64,000 nt of DNA from Chryseobacterium lactis (GTDB taxonomy: Bacteria > Bacteroidota > Bacteroidia > Flavobacteriales > Weeksellaceae): assembly GCF_003815875.1 (NCBI RefSeq), contig NZ_CP033924.1, positions 2,976,001-3,040,000 of the forward strand, written 5' to 3'. The notes below the pieces were generated by a model. That model saw only the letters and a list, made by a program, of their open reading frames with translations. It did not search any database and was not told the DNA's origin. The position numbers and the translations under genes are program-made. Below are positions 34,687 through 44,225 of the stretch, piece by piece (the first letter of the stretch is position 1; every line of letters begins with the position of its first letter).

Positions 34687-34759
34687 GATAAATGATAAAA
34701 GATATTTTAAAGTTTAATAAGTGAACATTATCAATTATCACTCATCATTTATCATTTAT
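34687..34759. repeat. Inverted repeat between grpE and dnaJ
   Basis: GATAAATGATAAAAGAT near 34687-34703 and ATCATTTATCATTTATG near 34743-34759 can pair over about 14 of 17 bp with a loop of about 40 nt. The copies are of the simple ATAAATGAT type commonly seen in Chryseobacterium intergenic regions. A role as mRNA processing or stability element is possible. Confidence 0.5.
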
Positions 34760-34764
34760 GAATT

Positions 34765-35301
34765 TTAGTTTCCTGTTACTACTTTTGCAAAACGAATTAC
34801 TTTATCACCTAAAGTATATCCTGTTTCAATAACATCTACGATTTTCCCTTTTAAATCTTCCGACGGAGCAGGTATTTGAGTAATAGCCTCATGGAAATCT
34901 ACGTTAAAACTGTCTCCAGCTCTTACTTCCATTACTTTTAATCCTTTTTCAGTAAGTTTATTTTTGAATTTCTGATAGATTAATTCTACCCCTTGCAGAT
35001 CAGCCGGATTTCCGTTTTTAGCGATTTCTTTTAATGCTCTTTCAAAGTCATCTAAAACACCCAACATAGAAACCATCATATCCTGATTGGCATATTGGAA
35101 GAATTCCATTTTTTCCTTAGAAGTTCTCTTTTTATAGTTTTCGAATTCAGCATACAGTCTGATGTAACGGTCTTTTTCCTCTGCCAAAAGTTCCTCTGCA
35201 GAAGGAGTAGCTGTCACATTGTCCTGAGATGTTGATTCATTCTGAACATTGTTTTCTTCCTGATTATTGATGCTTTCTTCGTTAATATCCTGGTTTTCCA
35301 T
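34765..35301 (-). CDS. grpE: Nucleotide exchange factor GrpE
   Basis: A 178-aa co-chaperone that releases ADP from DnaK. The N-terminus is acidic and disordered (EESINNQEENNVQNES). A long helix follows (EELLAEEKDRYIRLYAEFEN, YKKRTSKEKM), then the beta domain with the conserved FNVDFHEAI near 131-139 and GYTLGDKVIRFAKVVT near the end. It precedes dnaJ on the same strand, the usual flavobacterial pair. Shared transcription is likely though the gap holds a hairpin. dnaK is not in the window. Confidence 0.95.
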   Translation of the reverse strand: MENQDINEESINNQEENNVQNESTSQDNVTATPSAEELLAEEKDRYIRLYAEFENYKKRTSKEKMEFFQYANQDMMVSMLGVLDDFERALKEIAKNGNPADLQGVELIYQKFKNKLTEKGLKVMEVRAGDSFNVDFHEAITQIPAPSEDLKGKIVDVIETGYTLGDKVIRFAKVVTGN

Positions 35302-35419
35302 AATTCAATATTTATTTACAGAATTGTTTGACAAAGAGTCTGCCAAATAGAAAAATCAAGACATTAAGGCAGAATAATGAAATTGAAAATTGAGAATTGA
35401 AAGTTGGAAATTGATACTT

Positions 35420-36757
35420 TTACTGTTCTCCCGTAAACGTCTGGTAAAGCAAGTATAAGTTTAATACAATAATAATCGCTGAAATAATCCATATACAGAC
35501 TTTCAGAAAAGGTTTATTGACAAATTCTCCCATCTTAGCTTTGTCATTGGTAAACATAACCAATGGAACGACTGCAAAACTGAGTTGCATAGAAAGGATA
35601 ACCTGGCTTAAAACAAGTAATTCCGTAGTTCCTTTTTCACCATAAAGAATGGTAACAATTAATGCAGGAACAACAGCAATAAGTCTTGTAATCAATCTTC
35701 GTAACCAGGGTTTTAATCTGATATTTAAAAAGCCTTCCATTACAATTTGTCCGGCTAGTGTTCCCGTTAGTGTTGAATTCTGTCCTGAAGCCAAAAGCGC
35801 AATAGCAAAGGCAATACTTGCCATAGAAGCACCTAAAATCGGTGTTAGCATTTTGTAGGCATCATGAATATCTGCCACATGCTGATTTCCTGTGGTATGG
35901 AAGGTAGCTGCAGATAGAATTAATATTGCTCCATTGATGAAAAAAGCCAGCATCAGGGACACTGTACTGTCTAAAGTAGCAAATTTAATAGCTTCTTTTT
36001 TTCCTTCTCTGTCGCGGGTGTAATCCCGGGTTTGGATAATGCTGCTGTGAAGATACAGATTGTGAGGCATAACGGTTGCTCCAAGAATTCCTATCGCAAT
36101 GTAAAGCATAGCAGGATTCGTAATAATTTCCTTTTGGGGAACCAATCCTCCCAGAATTTCATTGAAAGCAGGTTTTGAGATAACAATTTCGTAGGCAAAA
36201 CAGGCAAGAATAATAAAGATAAGCCCTCCTACAATACTTTCAATCCATCGAAATCCTTTGGCCTGAAGTAAAAGAATAACCAAAACATCCACAGTAGTAA
36301 TGACAATTCCCCACGTAAGCGGAATATGAAATAGTAGATTAAGAGCAATAGCAGAACCTATCACCTCTGCTAGATCACAGGCGGCAATGGCTATTTCACA
36401 TAATATCCAAAGAATAAAATTGGTTGTAGGACTAAAGTGGTCTCTACAGGCTTGTGCTAAATCCCTTTCTGTAACGACTCCCAGTTTTACCGATAAATGC
36501 TGCAAAATCATTGCAAAAATATTTGAAATAAGAATTACAGAAAGCAATGTATAGCCAAATTGTGCTCCCCCGGCAATATCGGTAGCCCAGTTTCCAGGAT
36601 CCATATATCCTACGGCAATCATTAATCCGGGGCCTGTATAAGCCAGATATTTCCTCCAAAATGAAGCCTTTCTAGGGACTTTTATAGAGGAATAAACTTC
36701 TGATAATGAATGGTCTGTTTTATCTTTTCGCCAGGCGCTTTTTAAATTGAAATTCAT
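35420..36757 (-). CDS. mntH: Nramp-family divalent metal transporter
   Basis: A 445-aa H+-coupled Mn2+/Fe2+ importer in the inner membrane with about 11 hydrophobic segments. The metal-binding DPGN motif in the first helix is visible (GYMDPGNWATDIAGG, residues about 49-63), and the second half-site is ATVMPHNLYLHSSII near 227 with the MPHNLYLHS signature. Length is standard. The upstream region has a full promoter (-33 at 36803, -7 at 36784-36777 minus) with a TGTTAG-N6-CTAACA palindrome over the transcription start, consistent with control by a metal-dependent repressor. The gene is monocistronic. Confidence 0.95.
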   Translation of the reverse strand: MNFNLKSAWRKDKTDHSLSEVYSSIKVPRKASFWRKYLAYTGPGLMIAVGYMDPGNWATDIAGGAQFGYTLLSVILISNIFAMILQHLSVKLGVVTERDLAQACRDHFSPTTNFILWILCEIAIAACDLAEVIGSAIALNLLFHIPLTWGIVITTVDVLVILLLQAKGFRWIESIVGGLIFIILACFAYEIVISKPAFNEILGGLVPQKEIITNPAMLYIAIGILGATVMPHNLYLHSSIIQTRDYTRDREGKKEAIKFATLDSTVSLMLAFFINGAILILSAATFHTTGNQHVADIHDAYKMLTPILGASMASIAFAIALLASGQNSTLTGTLAGQIVMEGFLNIRLKPWLRRLITRLIAVVPALIVTILYGEKGTTELLVLSQVILSMQLSFAVVPLVMFTNDKAKMGEFVNKPFLKVCIWIISAIIIVLNLYLLYQTFTGEQ

Positions 36758-36760
36758 AAA

Positions 36761-36778
36761 TGTTAGAAATGACTAACA
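36761..36778 (-). promoter_or_regulatory. Palindromic operator candidate over the mntH promoter
   Basis: TGTTAG, 6 nt, CTAACA: perfect 6-bp arms, located between the -7 box and the ATG at 36757 and covering the predicted transcription start (about 36772). A typical place for a repressor site, for instance of the MntR/DtxR or Fur class; the regulator is not identified. Confidence 0.6.
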
Positions 36779-36805
36779 AATTTAATTAAATAAATGTAAA
36801 CACAA
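36777..36805 (-). promoter_or_regulatory. Promoter of mntH
   Basis: On the minus strand: TTG at 36805-36803, an 18-nt spacer, and TAAATTTG at 36784-36777. Both elements match the Bacteroidota consensus. Confidence 0.7.
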
Positions 36806-36818
36806 AAATCAGAGCAAG

Positions 36819-36848
36819 AAAAAATCCCGGAATTTACGTTCCGGGATT
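36819..36848 (-). terminator. Terminator of the DUF937/OmpA gene
   Basis: AATCCCGGAA and TTCCGGGATT pair over 10 bp around a 6-nt loop, with T run on the minus strand, 22 nt after the stop at 36871. Confidence 0.8.
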
Positions 36849-36870
36849 CTATTTGTATTGAGTCTAAAGA

Positions 36871-38202
36871 TTATTTAGAGAATCTTACAGACATTTTTCT
36901 GTCAGCAGCTCTTTCTGCGTCTGAAGCTTTTGCATCAACAGTAGCAAATTTACTTCCGTACCCTTCAGCACCAAGTACCTGAGCACCAACTCCCGCTTTA
37001 GCTAAAGCAGCTTTGATGAAATCAGCTCTTGACTGTGATAGTTTTACGTTAGAAGCTTCGTTTCCTACTTTATCAGTATAACCACCGATTTTGATTTTAG
37101 CATCCGGGAATGCCTTAAGAATAGCTACCAGGTTTTCCATTTGTCCTTGTGAACCTGCTTCTAATTCTGTAGAACTTCCCATTTTGAAATTTACATGGTC
37201 GAAATCGTACCACTTATCTTTCAATGCAGCATCGTCAGCGGCGTTTTTATAACCTCCGGATTTCAGGAAGGAAATCATCTGATCTTCCATACCACCTTTG
37301 TAACCTTTTAACATTACTCCGTTAAGATCAATGTTTTCATCAGTTTTAGCTACTGGTGTTGCAGTAGGAGCAGATGCTGGTGGAGTAGTTGCAGAATCTA
37401 CAGACGATCCGGCTGTTCCTGTAGAATCAGCTGTCGTTGTTGTAGTGGTAGTCTGCTTTTTCTCACACTGTTTCCATAAGAAATATCCGGCTGCTATTAA
37501 CAATAAAAGCGGAAGTAACCATTTCCAGATTGATCCCCCGCCTTGATTGTTATTATTGTTATTAAATTGTTCTCTTACCTCTCTTGCTCCTTCTGAAACA
37601 TTTTCTCTTGCTGTAGCAACACCTTCTGCGATATTGTCCTTAGCGGTAGACGTTACGGAAGAAACAGTTTCCTTAGCCTGTCCAAACCAATTCTCTGCTC
37701 CTAATCCAAAAGAAGCTAGAGAAAGACCTGCTGGCAATAAAGAAGAGATAATGCCTTTCTGGTCATTCAGTAAGCCGGAAATACCCGAAGCACCCAAATT
37801 ATTGTCTGCTGCGTATTTTCCGACAGTGCCTACTGTAGCCCCGGTAACCAGGTTTAACAAAGAACCTGCAGAATTATTGCTGATTCCTGAAAAACTGGCT
37901 ATGGAATTTACTAATCCGCCTACCTTATCTCCAAAAAGTGAAGATAACAAGTTCGTAATAATAGGATTACTAGATGATCCACCTAATAAATTTCCTAAAA
38001 TTCCGCTTGAAGAGGCTTTTGTAATAGCATCCACAACACCAGGATTGTCTGCGTTATTGGCTAATCCACCTACCACAGCAGGTAATAAGCCACCAATTGC
38101 TTTAGAAATTCCTGATTCGCTTTCTCCAAACTGTGATGCAGCCTGTGAAACCAAAGCGGGACCTAATTGTCCTTTAATTAAATCAATGACATTTAAAGAC
38201 AT
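36871..38202 (-). CDS. DUF937 and OmpA-domain envelope protein
   Basis: A 443-aa protein in three parts. Residues about 1-175 are a DUF937-like, Gly/Ser/Asn-rich helical domain (IDLIKGQLGPALVSQAASQF, with GGLLPAVVGGLANNAD repeats). A single membrane segment follows at about 225-242 (WKWLLPLLLLIAAGYFLW) with a low-complexity Thr/Ala/Pro linker. A C-terminal OmpA-like peptidoglycan-binding domain runs from about 325-443 (KIKIGGYTDKVGNEASNVKLSQ, SRADFIKAAL). It should anchor to the cell wall with an intracellular or membrane-side N-domain. A single gene; no clear -7 element upstream. Confidence 0.88.
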   Translation of the reverse strand: MSLNVIDLIKGQLGPALVSQAASQFGESESGISKAIGGLLPAVVGGLANNADNPGVVDAITKASSSGILGNLLGGSSSNPIITNLLSSLFGDKVGGLVNSIASFSGISNNSAGSLLNLVTGATVGTVGKYAADNNLGASGISGLLNDQKGIISSLLPAGLSLASFGLGAENWFGQAKETVSSVTSTAKDNIAEGVATARENVSEGAREVREQFNNNNNNQGGGSIWKWLLPLLLLIAAGYFLWKQCEKKQTTTTTTTADSTGTAGSSVDSATTPPASAPTATPVAKTDENIDLNGVMLKGYKGGMEDQMISFLKSGGYKNAADDAALKDKWYDFDHVNFKMGSSTELEAGSQGQMENLVAILKAFPDAKIKIGGYTDKVGNEASNVKLSQSRADFIKAALAKAGVGAQVLGAEGYGSKFATVDAKASDAERAADRKMSVRFSK

Positions 38203-38318
38203 AATAAATTTTTTTAGATTAATGTTGAGATAAATTTAAACAAAAATCTGTCCAAATGTCACTTTTTTTTGAATATTTCTTTAAAAATTAACGAGATTTT
38301 TTAAAATCGTTAAAATTA

Positions 38319-39794
38319 TCAGTACGCTTTTGCGAATAATACACGTCTCTTAGAAGGTTTCCCAGAAATCAATGAAATACCTTCTTCGATGTCATCATCC
38401 AGAGGAATACATCTGATAGTTGCCTTCGTTTCGTCTTTAATCTGCTCTTCTTCTTCAGCCGTACCATCCCAGTGTGCATAGATAAATCCACCTTTTTCTT
38501 CCAATACTTTCTTAAATTCTTCGTAATTATCTACTTTCGTGATATTGTTTTTTCTGAATTCAAAAGCTTTGTTGTAAATATCCTGCTGAATAGTCTTCAA
38601 TAAATCTTCGATGTAAGAATCCAAACCGTCGATAGAACGAACTTCTTTCGTCAGATTATCTCTTCTTGCGATTTCTACAGATTTGTTTTCCAGATCTCTT
38701 GGTCCCATCGCGATTCTTACAGGAACTCCTTTCAATTCATATTCTGCAAATTTCCAGCCCGGCTTATTCTGAGTGTCATTGTCAAATTTCACAGAAATTC
38801 CTTTTGCTTTCAATTTAGCCTGGATTTCCAATGCAACTTCGCTGATTTGTTCCAATTGCTCTTCCCCTTTAAAGATCGGAACAATGACCACCTGAATCGG
38901 AGCCAGCGTTGGAGGCAATACCAATCCGAAATCATCAGAGTGTGTCATGATCAAAGCACCCATCAAACGGGTTGAAGTTCCCCATGATGTAGCCCATGCA
39001 TGTTCAATTTTTCCTTCTTTGTTGGTAAATTTCACATCAAATGCTTTTGCAAAATTCTGACCCAGGAAGTGGGATGTACCTGCCTGAAGTGCTTTTCCAT
39101 CCTGCATTAATGCTTCGATACAATACGTTTCATCAGCTCCTGCAAATCTTTCAGAAGGAGTTTTCAATCCCTGAACAACAGGCATTGCCATAAAGTTTTC
39201 AGCAAAATCTGCATATACCTTATTCATTTTCTCTGCTTCTTCAATAGCTTCATCTTTTGTAGCGTGAGCAGTGTGACCTTCCTGCCATAAAAACTCTGCA
39301 GTTCTTAAGAAAAGACGGGTTCTCATTTCCCAACGTACAACATTCGCCCATTGGTTGATTAATATTGGTAAATCTCTATACGATTGAATCCAGTTTTTGT
39401 AAGTATTCCAGATAATTGCTTCTGAAGTAGGACGAACGATAAGCTCTTCTTCCAGTTTAGCATCCGGATCTACAATTAGTTTTGAAGGATTGTCCGGATC
39501 AGTTTTTAATCTGTAGTGGGTAACAACAGCACATTCTTTTGCAAAACCTTCTGCGTTCTTTTCCTCAGCCTCAAATAAGCTCTTGGGCACAAAAAGCGGG
39601 AAGTATGCGTTAACGTGACCTGTTTCTTTAAACTTTCTATCCATTTCATCACGCATTTTCTCCCAGATTGCATAGCCATACGGTTTGATTACCATACATC
39701 CACGCACTCCTGAGTTTTCAGCTAAATCAGCTTTTACCACCAGCTCATTATACCATTTGCTGTAATCTTCGCTTCTTGAGGTTAATTTTGCCAT
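38319..39794 (-). CDS. proS: Prolyl-tRNA synthetase (archaeal/eukaryotic type)
   Basis: A 491-aa class II synthetase charging tRNA-Pro. It is the short type without the bacterial INS editing insertion: it begins [20 protein letters not shown], has the motif 2 region with [21 protein letters not shown] near 152, and ends in a zinc-less C-terminal extension terminating [10 protein letters not shown], as in archaeal and eukaryotic ProRS. This type is usual in Bacteroidota. The gene is monocistronic. The upstream region lacks a clear TAnnTTTG box. Confidence 0.94.
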   Translation of the reverse strand: MAKLTSRSEDYSKWYNELVVKADLAENSGVRGCMVIKPYGYAIWEKMRDEMDRKFKETGHVNAYFPLFVPKSLFEAEEKNAEGFAKECAVVTHYRLKTDPDNPSKLIVDPDAKLEEELIVRPTSEAIIWNTYKNWIQSYRDLPILINQWANVVRWEMRTRLFLRTAEFLWQEGHTAHATKDEAIEEAEKMNKVYADFAENFMAMPVVQGLKTPSERFAGADETYCIEALMQDGKALQAGTSHFLGQNFAKAFDVKFTNKEGKIEHAWATSWGTSTRLMGALIMTHSDDFGLVLPPTLAPIQVVIVPIFKGEEQLEQISEVALEIQAKLKAKGISVKFDNDTQNKPGWKFAEYELKGVPVRIAMGPRDLENKSVEIARRDNLTKEVRSIDGLDSYIEDLLKTIQQDIYNKAFEFRKNNITKVDNYEEFKKVLEEKGGFIYAHWDGTAEEEEQIKDETKATIRCIPLDDDIEEGISLISGKPSKRRVLFAKAY

Positions 39795-39938
39795 TATTCT
39801 TTAAAATTTTTTTAACTTTTACACAATATTGTTATCTAAAAATAAAAATCTATTTTTGATAGATTTTTTAACCGGTATTTTGGTACATTTTTGGTACACA
39901 TTGCAAATATAATTTAAATTAAAAATTTTTACGTTATC

Positions 39939-41054
39939 ATGAAAAGAAATATACATAAAAATTTGCTTGGCTTGCTAAGATCCAAAGGTGTTTTAGCAAT
40001 ATCAGGCGGATTATTGCTTATGTCTTGTGGTGCTCAGATGGGAGGGTATAGCGAGACAGATGGGGTGTATTATGACCCCAACAAGGATACGCTGCCAGAA
40101 GGAGTGATCATTAATGGTGGCGGAAACAGAGTAGGCGAATATTACGACTACTATCAGGATTCTAACATAATCCAAAACGCACAGACAAATTCAAGAGAAC
40201 AACAAAATAAATATAATGAATGGGGAGGTACGGATCCGGGCTGGAGCAGCAATGCAACAGATTCGGACTGGGGCTTATATGCTGGTTCCCAAACCAATTA
40301 TTATGACAATTCCTGGGGATCACCTTGGGGCTGGTACGGAGGTTATAGTCCATATTGGGGTATGAACCGTGGCTGGGGCTGGGGTATGAATATGTCCTGG
40401 GGTTGGGGCGGATCATTCGGATGGGGCTGGGGAGGCTCTTTCGGATGGGGAAGTCCATACTGGGGATATTCTCCTTACTGGGGTGGATATTATGATCCAT
40501 TCTGGGGAGGATATGGTAATCCGTACTGGGGTTATGGAGGTTACTGGGGTGGTGGCTACTACAACAGACCTGTATACCATAGAAGAAGCGGATCAACCGG
40601 TGGTTTTGTTGGCAATCCTGGTATAGGTAGTGCGGTATACAGAACGAACACGGCTAATACAGGTTCCGGATTTAGAAACGGAAATAATAACGGTGGCGGT
40701 TTCAGAGACGGTAATTCAGGCGGATTCAGACAAGGGAACTCTGGAGGTTTCAGACAGGGTAATTCTGGAAATTCCGGTGGTTTCAGACAAGGAGGAAATT
40801 CAGGAGGTTTCAGAGATGGGAACTCTGGTGGTTTCAGACAAGGTAATTCCGGAGGATTCCGTAATTCAGTTCCTCAATCGAGACCAGACTATAATTATCA
40901 GCAACCAAGAAACAACGGAGGTTTCAGATCTATGGATTCCGGTGGCTTCAGATCCGGAGGAGGTTTCAATTCCGGCGGTGGAGGCGGTGGCTTTAGAGGC
41001 GGTTCCGGTGGCGGAGGCGGTTTCAGATCCGGCGGTAGCGGCGGTTTCAGATAA
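39939..41054 (+). CDS. Gly/Trp/Tyr-rich low-complexity lipoprotein
   Basis: A 371-aa protein with a long N-terminus and lipobox LLLMSC (Cys30). The mature protein is almost wholly low complexity: a Trp/Gly/Tyr region with WGWG and YWGG words (about residues 115-212), then a GGFR-repeat region in which GGFRQGNS, GGFRDGNS and similar units recur at least nine times (about 245-371). Nothing catalytic is seen. It is probably an outer-membrane-anchored surface or structural protein. It lies 29 nt upstream of the FadL-like gene in the same orientation. I cannot name the family with confidence. Confidence 0.75.
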   Translation: MKRNIHKNLLGLLRSKGVLAISGGLLLMSCGAQMGGYSETDGVYYDPNKDTLPEGVIINGGGNRVGEYYDYYQDSNIIQNAQTNSREQQNKYNEWGGTDPGWSSNATDSDWGLYAGSQTNYYDNSWGSPWGWYGGYSPYWGMNRGWGWGMNMSWGWGGSFGWGWGGSFGWGSPYWGYSPYWGGYYDPFWGGYGNPYWGYGGYWGGGYYNRPVYHRRSGSTGGFVGNPGIGSAVYRTNTANTGSGFRNGNNNGGGFRDGNSGGFRQGNSGGFRQGNSGNSGGFRQGGNSGGFRDGNSGGFRQGNSGGFRNSVPQSRPDYNYQQPRNNGGFRSMDSGGFRSGGGFNSGGGGGGFRGGSGGGGGFRSGGSGGFR

Positions 41055-41082
41055 TATCAATCTAATAAACTATTAAAAAATA

Positions 41083-42486
41083 ATGTTAAAAAAATCTTTA
41101 GTATTCATGAGTATTTCTGCTGCATTTTTTGCGCAGGCTCAGGATATTTCTGTATTGAGAAATTCTGTAGAAGTATACTCTGGTTCTCCTATGGTGGGAT
41201 CGGCAAAGTTTAATGGGATGGCTGGTGCAAACGGAGCGTTAGGTGGTGATGCCAACTCTCTGCTTACCAACCCTGCTGGTTTAGGGGTTGCTATCTCGGG
41301 AGAGGTTTCCGGAACTTTGTCAATATCAGGTAATAAAAACAGCAGCTCTTTAGGGGGCTCTACGGTAGATTACAGTAAAACAAAAGGAGATCTGGGGAAT
41401 GCAGGTGGAATCATCGCTTTTCCGTTAATGACTGAAACCGGATGGAAGTTTATTAATATCGGGATTAATTTTTCAAACCAATCTCTTGATAATGTTATAG
41501 AATCTCCCGGGAATGCTAACATTTCTGCGACTTTACCGGACGGACAAGCTTCATTAGCAGGACATGCTTATTCCAGGTATGGAAATCTTTCAAAGATGAG
41601 TTTTGGTGTGGGAGCTAATTATAATCATAACTTATATATTGGAGCAGGTTTGAACTTTTTCAATGCTTCAATTGATCAAGCTGACAGATTGGCTTTCAGA
41701 ATGCTTAATAATAATTATATCGATACTTTTGATAAACAGGATTCTCCATATTATGAGAGATCTTCCGGTTTTTCAGCATCATTGGGGGTTATTGGTAAAT
41801 TAAGCCCTAATTTCAGATTGGGAGCATCTATTGAAACACCTACATTCTGGAATATAGATCGTGATTTTCAATTTTATAATCACCCTACTTACGGAAACGG
41901 GACAGGAACTGAGAACAGAAAGTTCACTTCGCCTTTAAAAGCGACAGTAAGTGCTGCCTTTGTTGCCAGTAAGAATTTCTCATTAAACGTAGATTATACA
42001 TTAGGTCTTACAAAACCTGATTATAAAGTTTATGGGAATCCTGAGAGAGAAATAAATAATTTCTTTAAGGATAATTATAAGAACATGTCTGAAGTAAGAG
42101 TAGGAGCGGAGTACAGAATTCAGCAGTTGAGATTAAGAGGTGGATACTCATATTTATCTAATCCACTTGACGCACTTACGATCAGTAGATTTGATACTGC
42201 AGGTAATATAGGAGACCAATCGTACAGCAATCTTATGCTAAGTGACAGAAACCTGATTTCATTTGGTGTAGGTTATGATTTCAAATCATTCTATATTGAC
42301 GCTTCTTATCAGAATATAAGTTCTAAATATAGTAATCCTTTTATGAGAGGAGTGACTGGTGATGATTTTGATGCAGCGTATTATTCAGTGGGATCAAAAT
42401 CAATCTACCAAAACCCTGATTATGCAGTAAGTAATGTGAAAAACAATAGAAATAATTTCTTCCTTACCGTAGGATGGAAGTTCTAA
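41083..42486 (+). CDS. FadL/OmpP1-like outer-membrane protein
   Basis: A 467-aa beta-barrel protein with signal peptide ending FAQAQ. The early NSVEVYSGSPMVGSAKFNGM, then AGANGALGGDANSLLTNPAG stretch (residues about 40-67) fits the N-terminal plug motif of the FadL/TodX family (AMGGAfxAxaddxSaxxxNPAGL). The rest is rich in alternating strands and ends in an aromatic residue (TVGWKF). Such porins admit hydrophobic molecules. It is likely co-transcribed with the preceding lipoprotein (28 nt gap) and followed by a strong terminator. Confidence 0.87.
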   Translation: MLKKSLVFMSISAAFFAQAQDISVLRNSVEVYSGSPMVGSAKFNGMAGANGALGGDANSLLTNPAGLGVAISGEVSGTLSISGNKNSSSLGGSTVDYSKTKGDLGNAGGIIAFPLMTETGWKFINIGINFSNQSLDNVIESPGNANISATLPDGQASLAGHAYSRYGNLSKMSFGVGANYNHNLYIGAGLNFFNASIDQADRLAFRMLNNNYIDTFDKQDSPYYERSSGFSASLGVIGKLSPNFRLGASIETPTFWNIDRDFQFYNHPTYGNGTGTENRKFTSPLKATVSAAFVASKNFSLNVDYTLGLTKPDYKVYGNPEREINNFFKDNYKNMSEVRVGAEYRIQQLRLRGGYSYLSNPLDALTISRFDTAGNIGDQSYSNLMLSDRNLISFGVGYDFKSFYIDASYQNISSKYSNPFMRGVTGDDFDAAYYSVGSKSIYQNPDYAVSNVKNNRNNFFLTVGWKF

Positions 42487-42510
42487 TTTTATTGTCAATA
42501 TATCAATTAA

Positions 42511-42538
42511 AAGCTCCGAAATTTTTCGGAGCTTTTTT
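42511..42538 (+). terminator. Terminator of the FadL-like gene
   Basis: AAGCTCCGAA, 4-nt loop, TTCGGAGCTT, then a T run. It also lies at the end of the converging susD-like gene. Confidence 0.85.
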
Positions 42539-42559
42539 ATTTTCAAATCTAAATCGAGA

Positions 42560-44224
42560 TTAATCCGGATTCTGAGTCAGATTAGGCTGTATCTGTATTT
42601 GCTGTTCCGGAATATATTCAATAATTCTGTTGTTGGTAGAAGGAACTGTGTAAAAAGGATTATTTCCGTTTAAATGCGTTCCCGGATAATTTCTGTCAAG
42701 GGTCAGTTTATTTCTGAATATGTCATATTTTCTATGAGCTTCAAAAGCTAATTCAAGTCTTCTTTCCTGTAGAACGATATCTAAAATGGTTTGCCCAGAA
42801 GGAACAGAAGAATACACGGGAATTCCAGCTCTTGTTCGGATCACATTAATATCAGTTAGTGCAGCTGCAGAATTTCCTTTTTTAGCGTAAGCTTCAGCCC
42901 GGTTAAGATATATTTCAGCCAATCTTAAAATGACCGGTGACCATAATTGGGGTACTCCTTCCTGTAGTGAACATTTTAGGATATAAAATTTCGGATATCC
43001 GTTTCTTTTATCCATATCATTATCCAGGTTAATATACGTCTTAGTATTATTTGAATTCATGAAATAATAACTGGTTTTGGATGGCAAAACTTCTGATAGC
43101 ACCTGATAATTCACATTATTTATGGTGAAATAGGTATTTCCTCCCTGTTGAAAGGTTTTCTGGAAAATGTAGTTATAAGTTATTCCACCCGTGGAATTGG
43201 TACCTTGCTGCACCCAATAGGCAACGGGTGTTGTAGGGCTGTTGTATTTGGGTGAAATGAATTTTAATCTTGCATCCTGAGGGTTTTGATTAATTACATC
43301 TAAATAGGAAGAAGAGGCATACATTTCTCCCCAGCCTACATTTTGAATATTGGCATACATAGATCCTATGGTATACCAGCCGTCACTATAATCGCCATCT
43401 CTATTGTATTTAAAAGCGAAAATCGTCTCTTTGTTTGTTTCCGGCGTTTTAGTTGCGTAAGACGGTAGGTCAGCATTAGATAATAATGAATACTTTCCTG
43501 AATTAATCACCTTTTCAGCATATTCAATGGCTTTATCATTATTTTCCATATAAAGGTATACCCGGGAAAGGAGTGCCTGTGCAGCCTTTTTAGATGCATA
43601 AATATTATCTTTATCCACGGTCATCAGCTGTTCTGCTTTTTTCAGGTCACTAACTACCTGATCGTAAATTTGTCCTACTGTTGCCCGGGCAGGTAAATCG
43701 TTCACATCGTCAGATATTTTCAATGGCACTCCCGGGTTGCTGGTTCCTTGATTGTAAGGTTTGCCAAATACATTGACCAGAGAGAAGTACACGTAAGCTC
43801 TCAGAAAATAATTTTCCCCAATCAATTGATCTGTTGCTGCATCTTTTCCTTCAGGAATTTTTAAAATGACCTTGTTGCAGCCAATAATTGATTTATAGCC
43901 TGCATTCCATATTGCATTTGAACGGCCATTATTTTTAATACTTCTGTAATTATAATAATAGAAAAACTCATCAGTGGTTGTTCCGCTGATATCAATATTG
44001 TCGCCGCCATATTCGCCAATTCTGTAAAGGTTATTGAAAAATCCTCCACCAGATGCATCTCCTTTTAAAAGAGCGTAGTTTCCAAGCGTAATGGTTTGTA
44101 ATCCTGTTGGGTCGTTCAGTATTATTTCTGATTCTTGAGAATCATAAGGTGACCGGTCTATATTACAGGCGGTTATTGATAATAATAGTAATGGTAAGAA
44201 TATTTTTTTCATGATTTTGTACAT
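42560..44224 (-). CDS. SusD/RagB-family lipoprotein
   Basis: A 554-aa outer-membrane lipoprotein that acts as the lid of the SusC channel and captures oligosaccharide or peptide ligands. Signal peptide and lipobox SITAC (Cys20 from the first Met), then the typical N-terminus DRSPYDSQE-x-ILNDPTGLQTITLGNYALL. The helical TPR-like scaffold continues with AEIYLNRAEAYAKKGNSAAA near residue 440 and QERRLELAFEAHRKYDIFR near 485, both strong SusD markers. It starts 1 nt after the stop of the SusC gene. A later in-frame ATG at 44212 (MKKIFLPLL) is an equally likely start. No glycanase genes accompany the pair, so the substrate is unknown. Confidence 0.92.
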   Translation of the reverse strand: MYKIMKKIFLPLLLLSITACNIDRSPYDSQESEIILNDPTGLQTITLGNYALLKGDASGGGFFNNLYRIGEYGGDNIDISGTTTDEFFYYYNYRSIKNNGRSNAIWNAGYKSIIGCNKVILKIPEGKDAATDQLIGENYFLRAYVYFSLVNVFGKPYNQGTSNPGVPLKISDDVNDLPARATVGQIYDQVVSDLKKAEQLMTVDKDNIYASKKAAQALLSRVYLYMENNDKAIEYAEKVINSGKYSLLSNADLPSYATKTPETNKETIFAFKYNRDGDYSDGWYTIGSMYANIQNVGWGEMYASSSYLDVINQNPQDARLKFISPKYNSPTTPVAYWVQQGTNSTGGITYNYIFQKTFQQGGNTYFTINNVNYQVLSEVLPSKTSYYFMNSNNTKTYINLDNDMDKRNGYPKFYILKCSLQEGVPQLWSPVILRLAEIYLNRAEAYAKKGNSAAALTDINVIRTRAGIPVYSSVPSGQTILDIVLQERRLELAFEAHRKYDIFRNKLTLDRNYPGTHLNGNNPFYTVPSTNNRIIEYIPEQQIQIQPNLTQNPD

Positions 44225-44225
44225 T

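Noticed and set aside
37547..38233. Plus-strand frame (228 aa) opposite the DUF937/OmpA gene
   Set aside because: Antisense shadow of a Gly/Ala/Asn-rich coding sequence; no start signal and no recognisable domain.
40630..41076. Plus-strand frame (148 aa) in another reading frame of the Gly-rich lipoprotein gene
   Set aside because: A repetitive-sequence artefact: the GGFR repeats are open in more than one frame. Only the frame with signal peptide and lipobox is supported.
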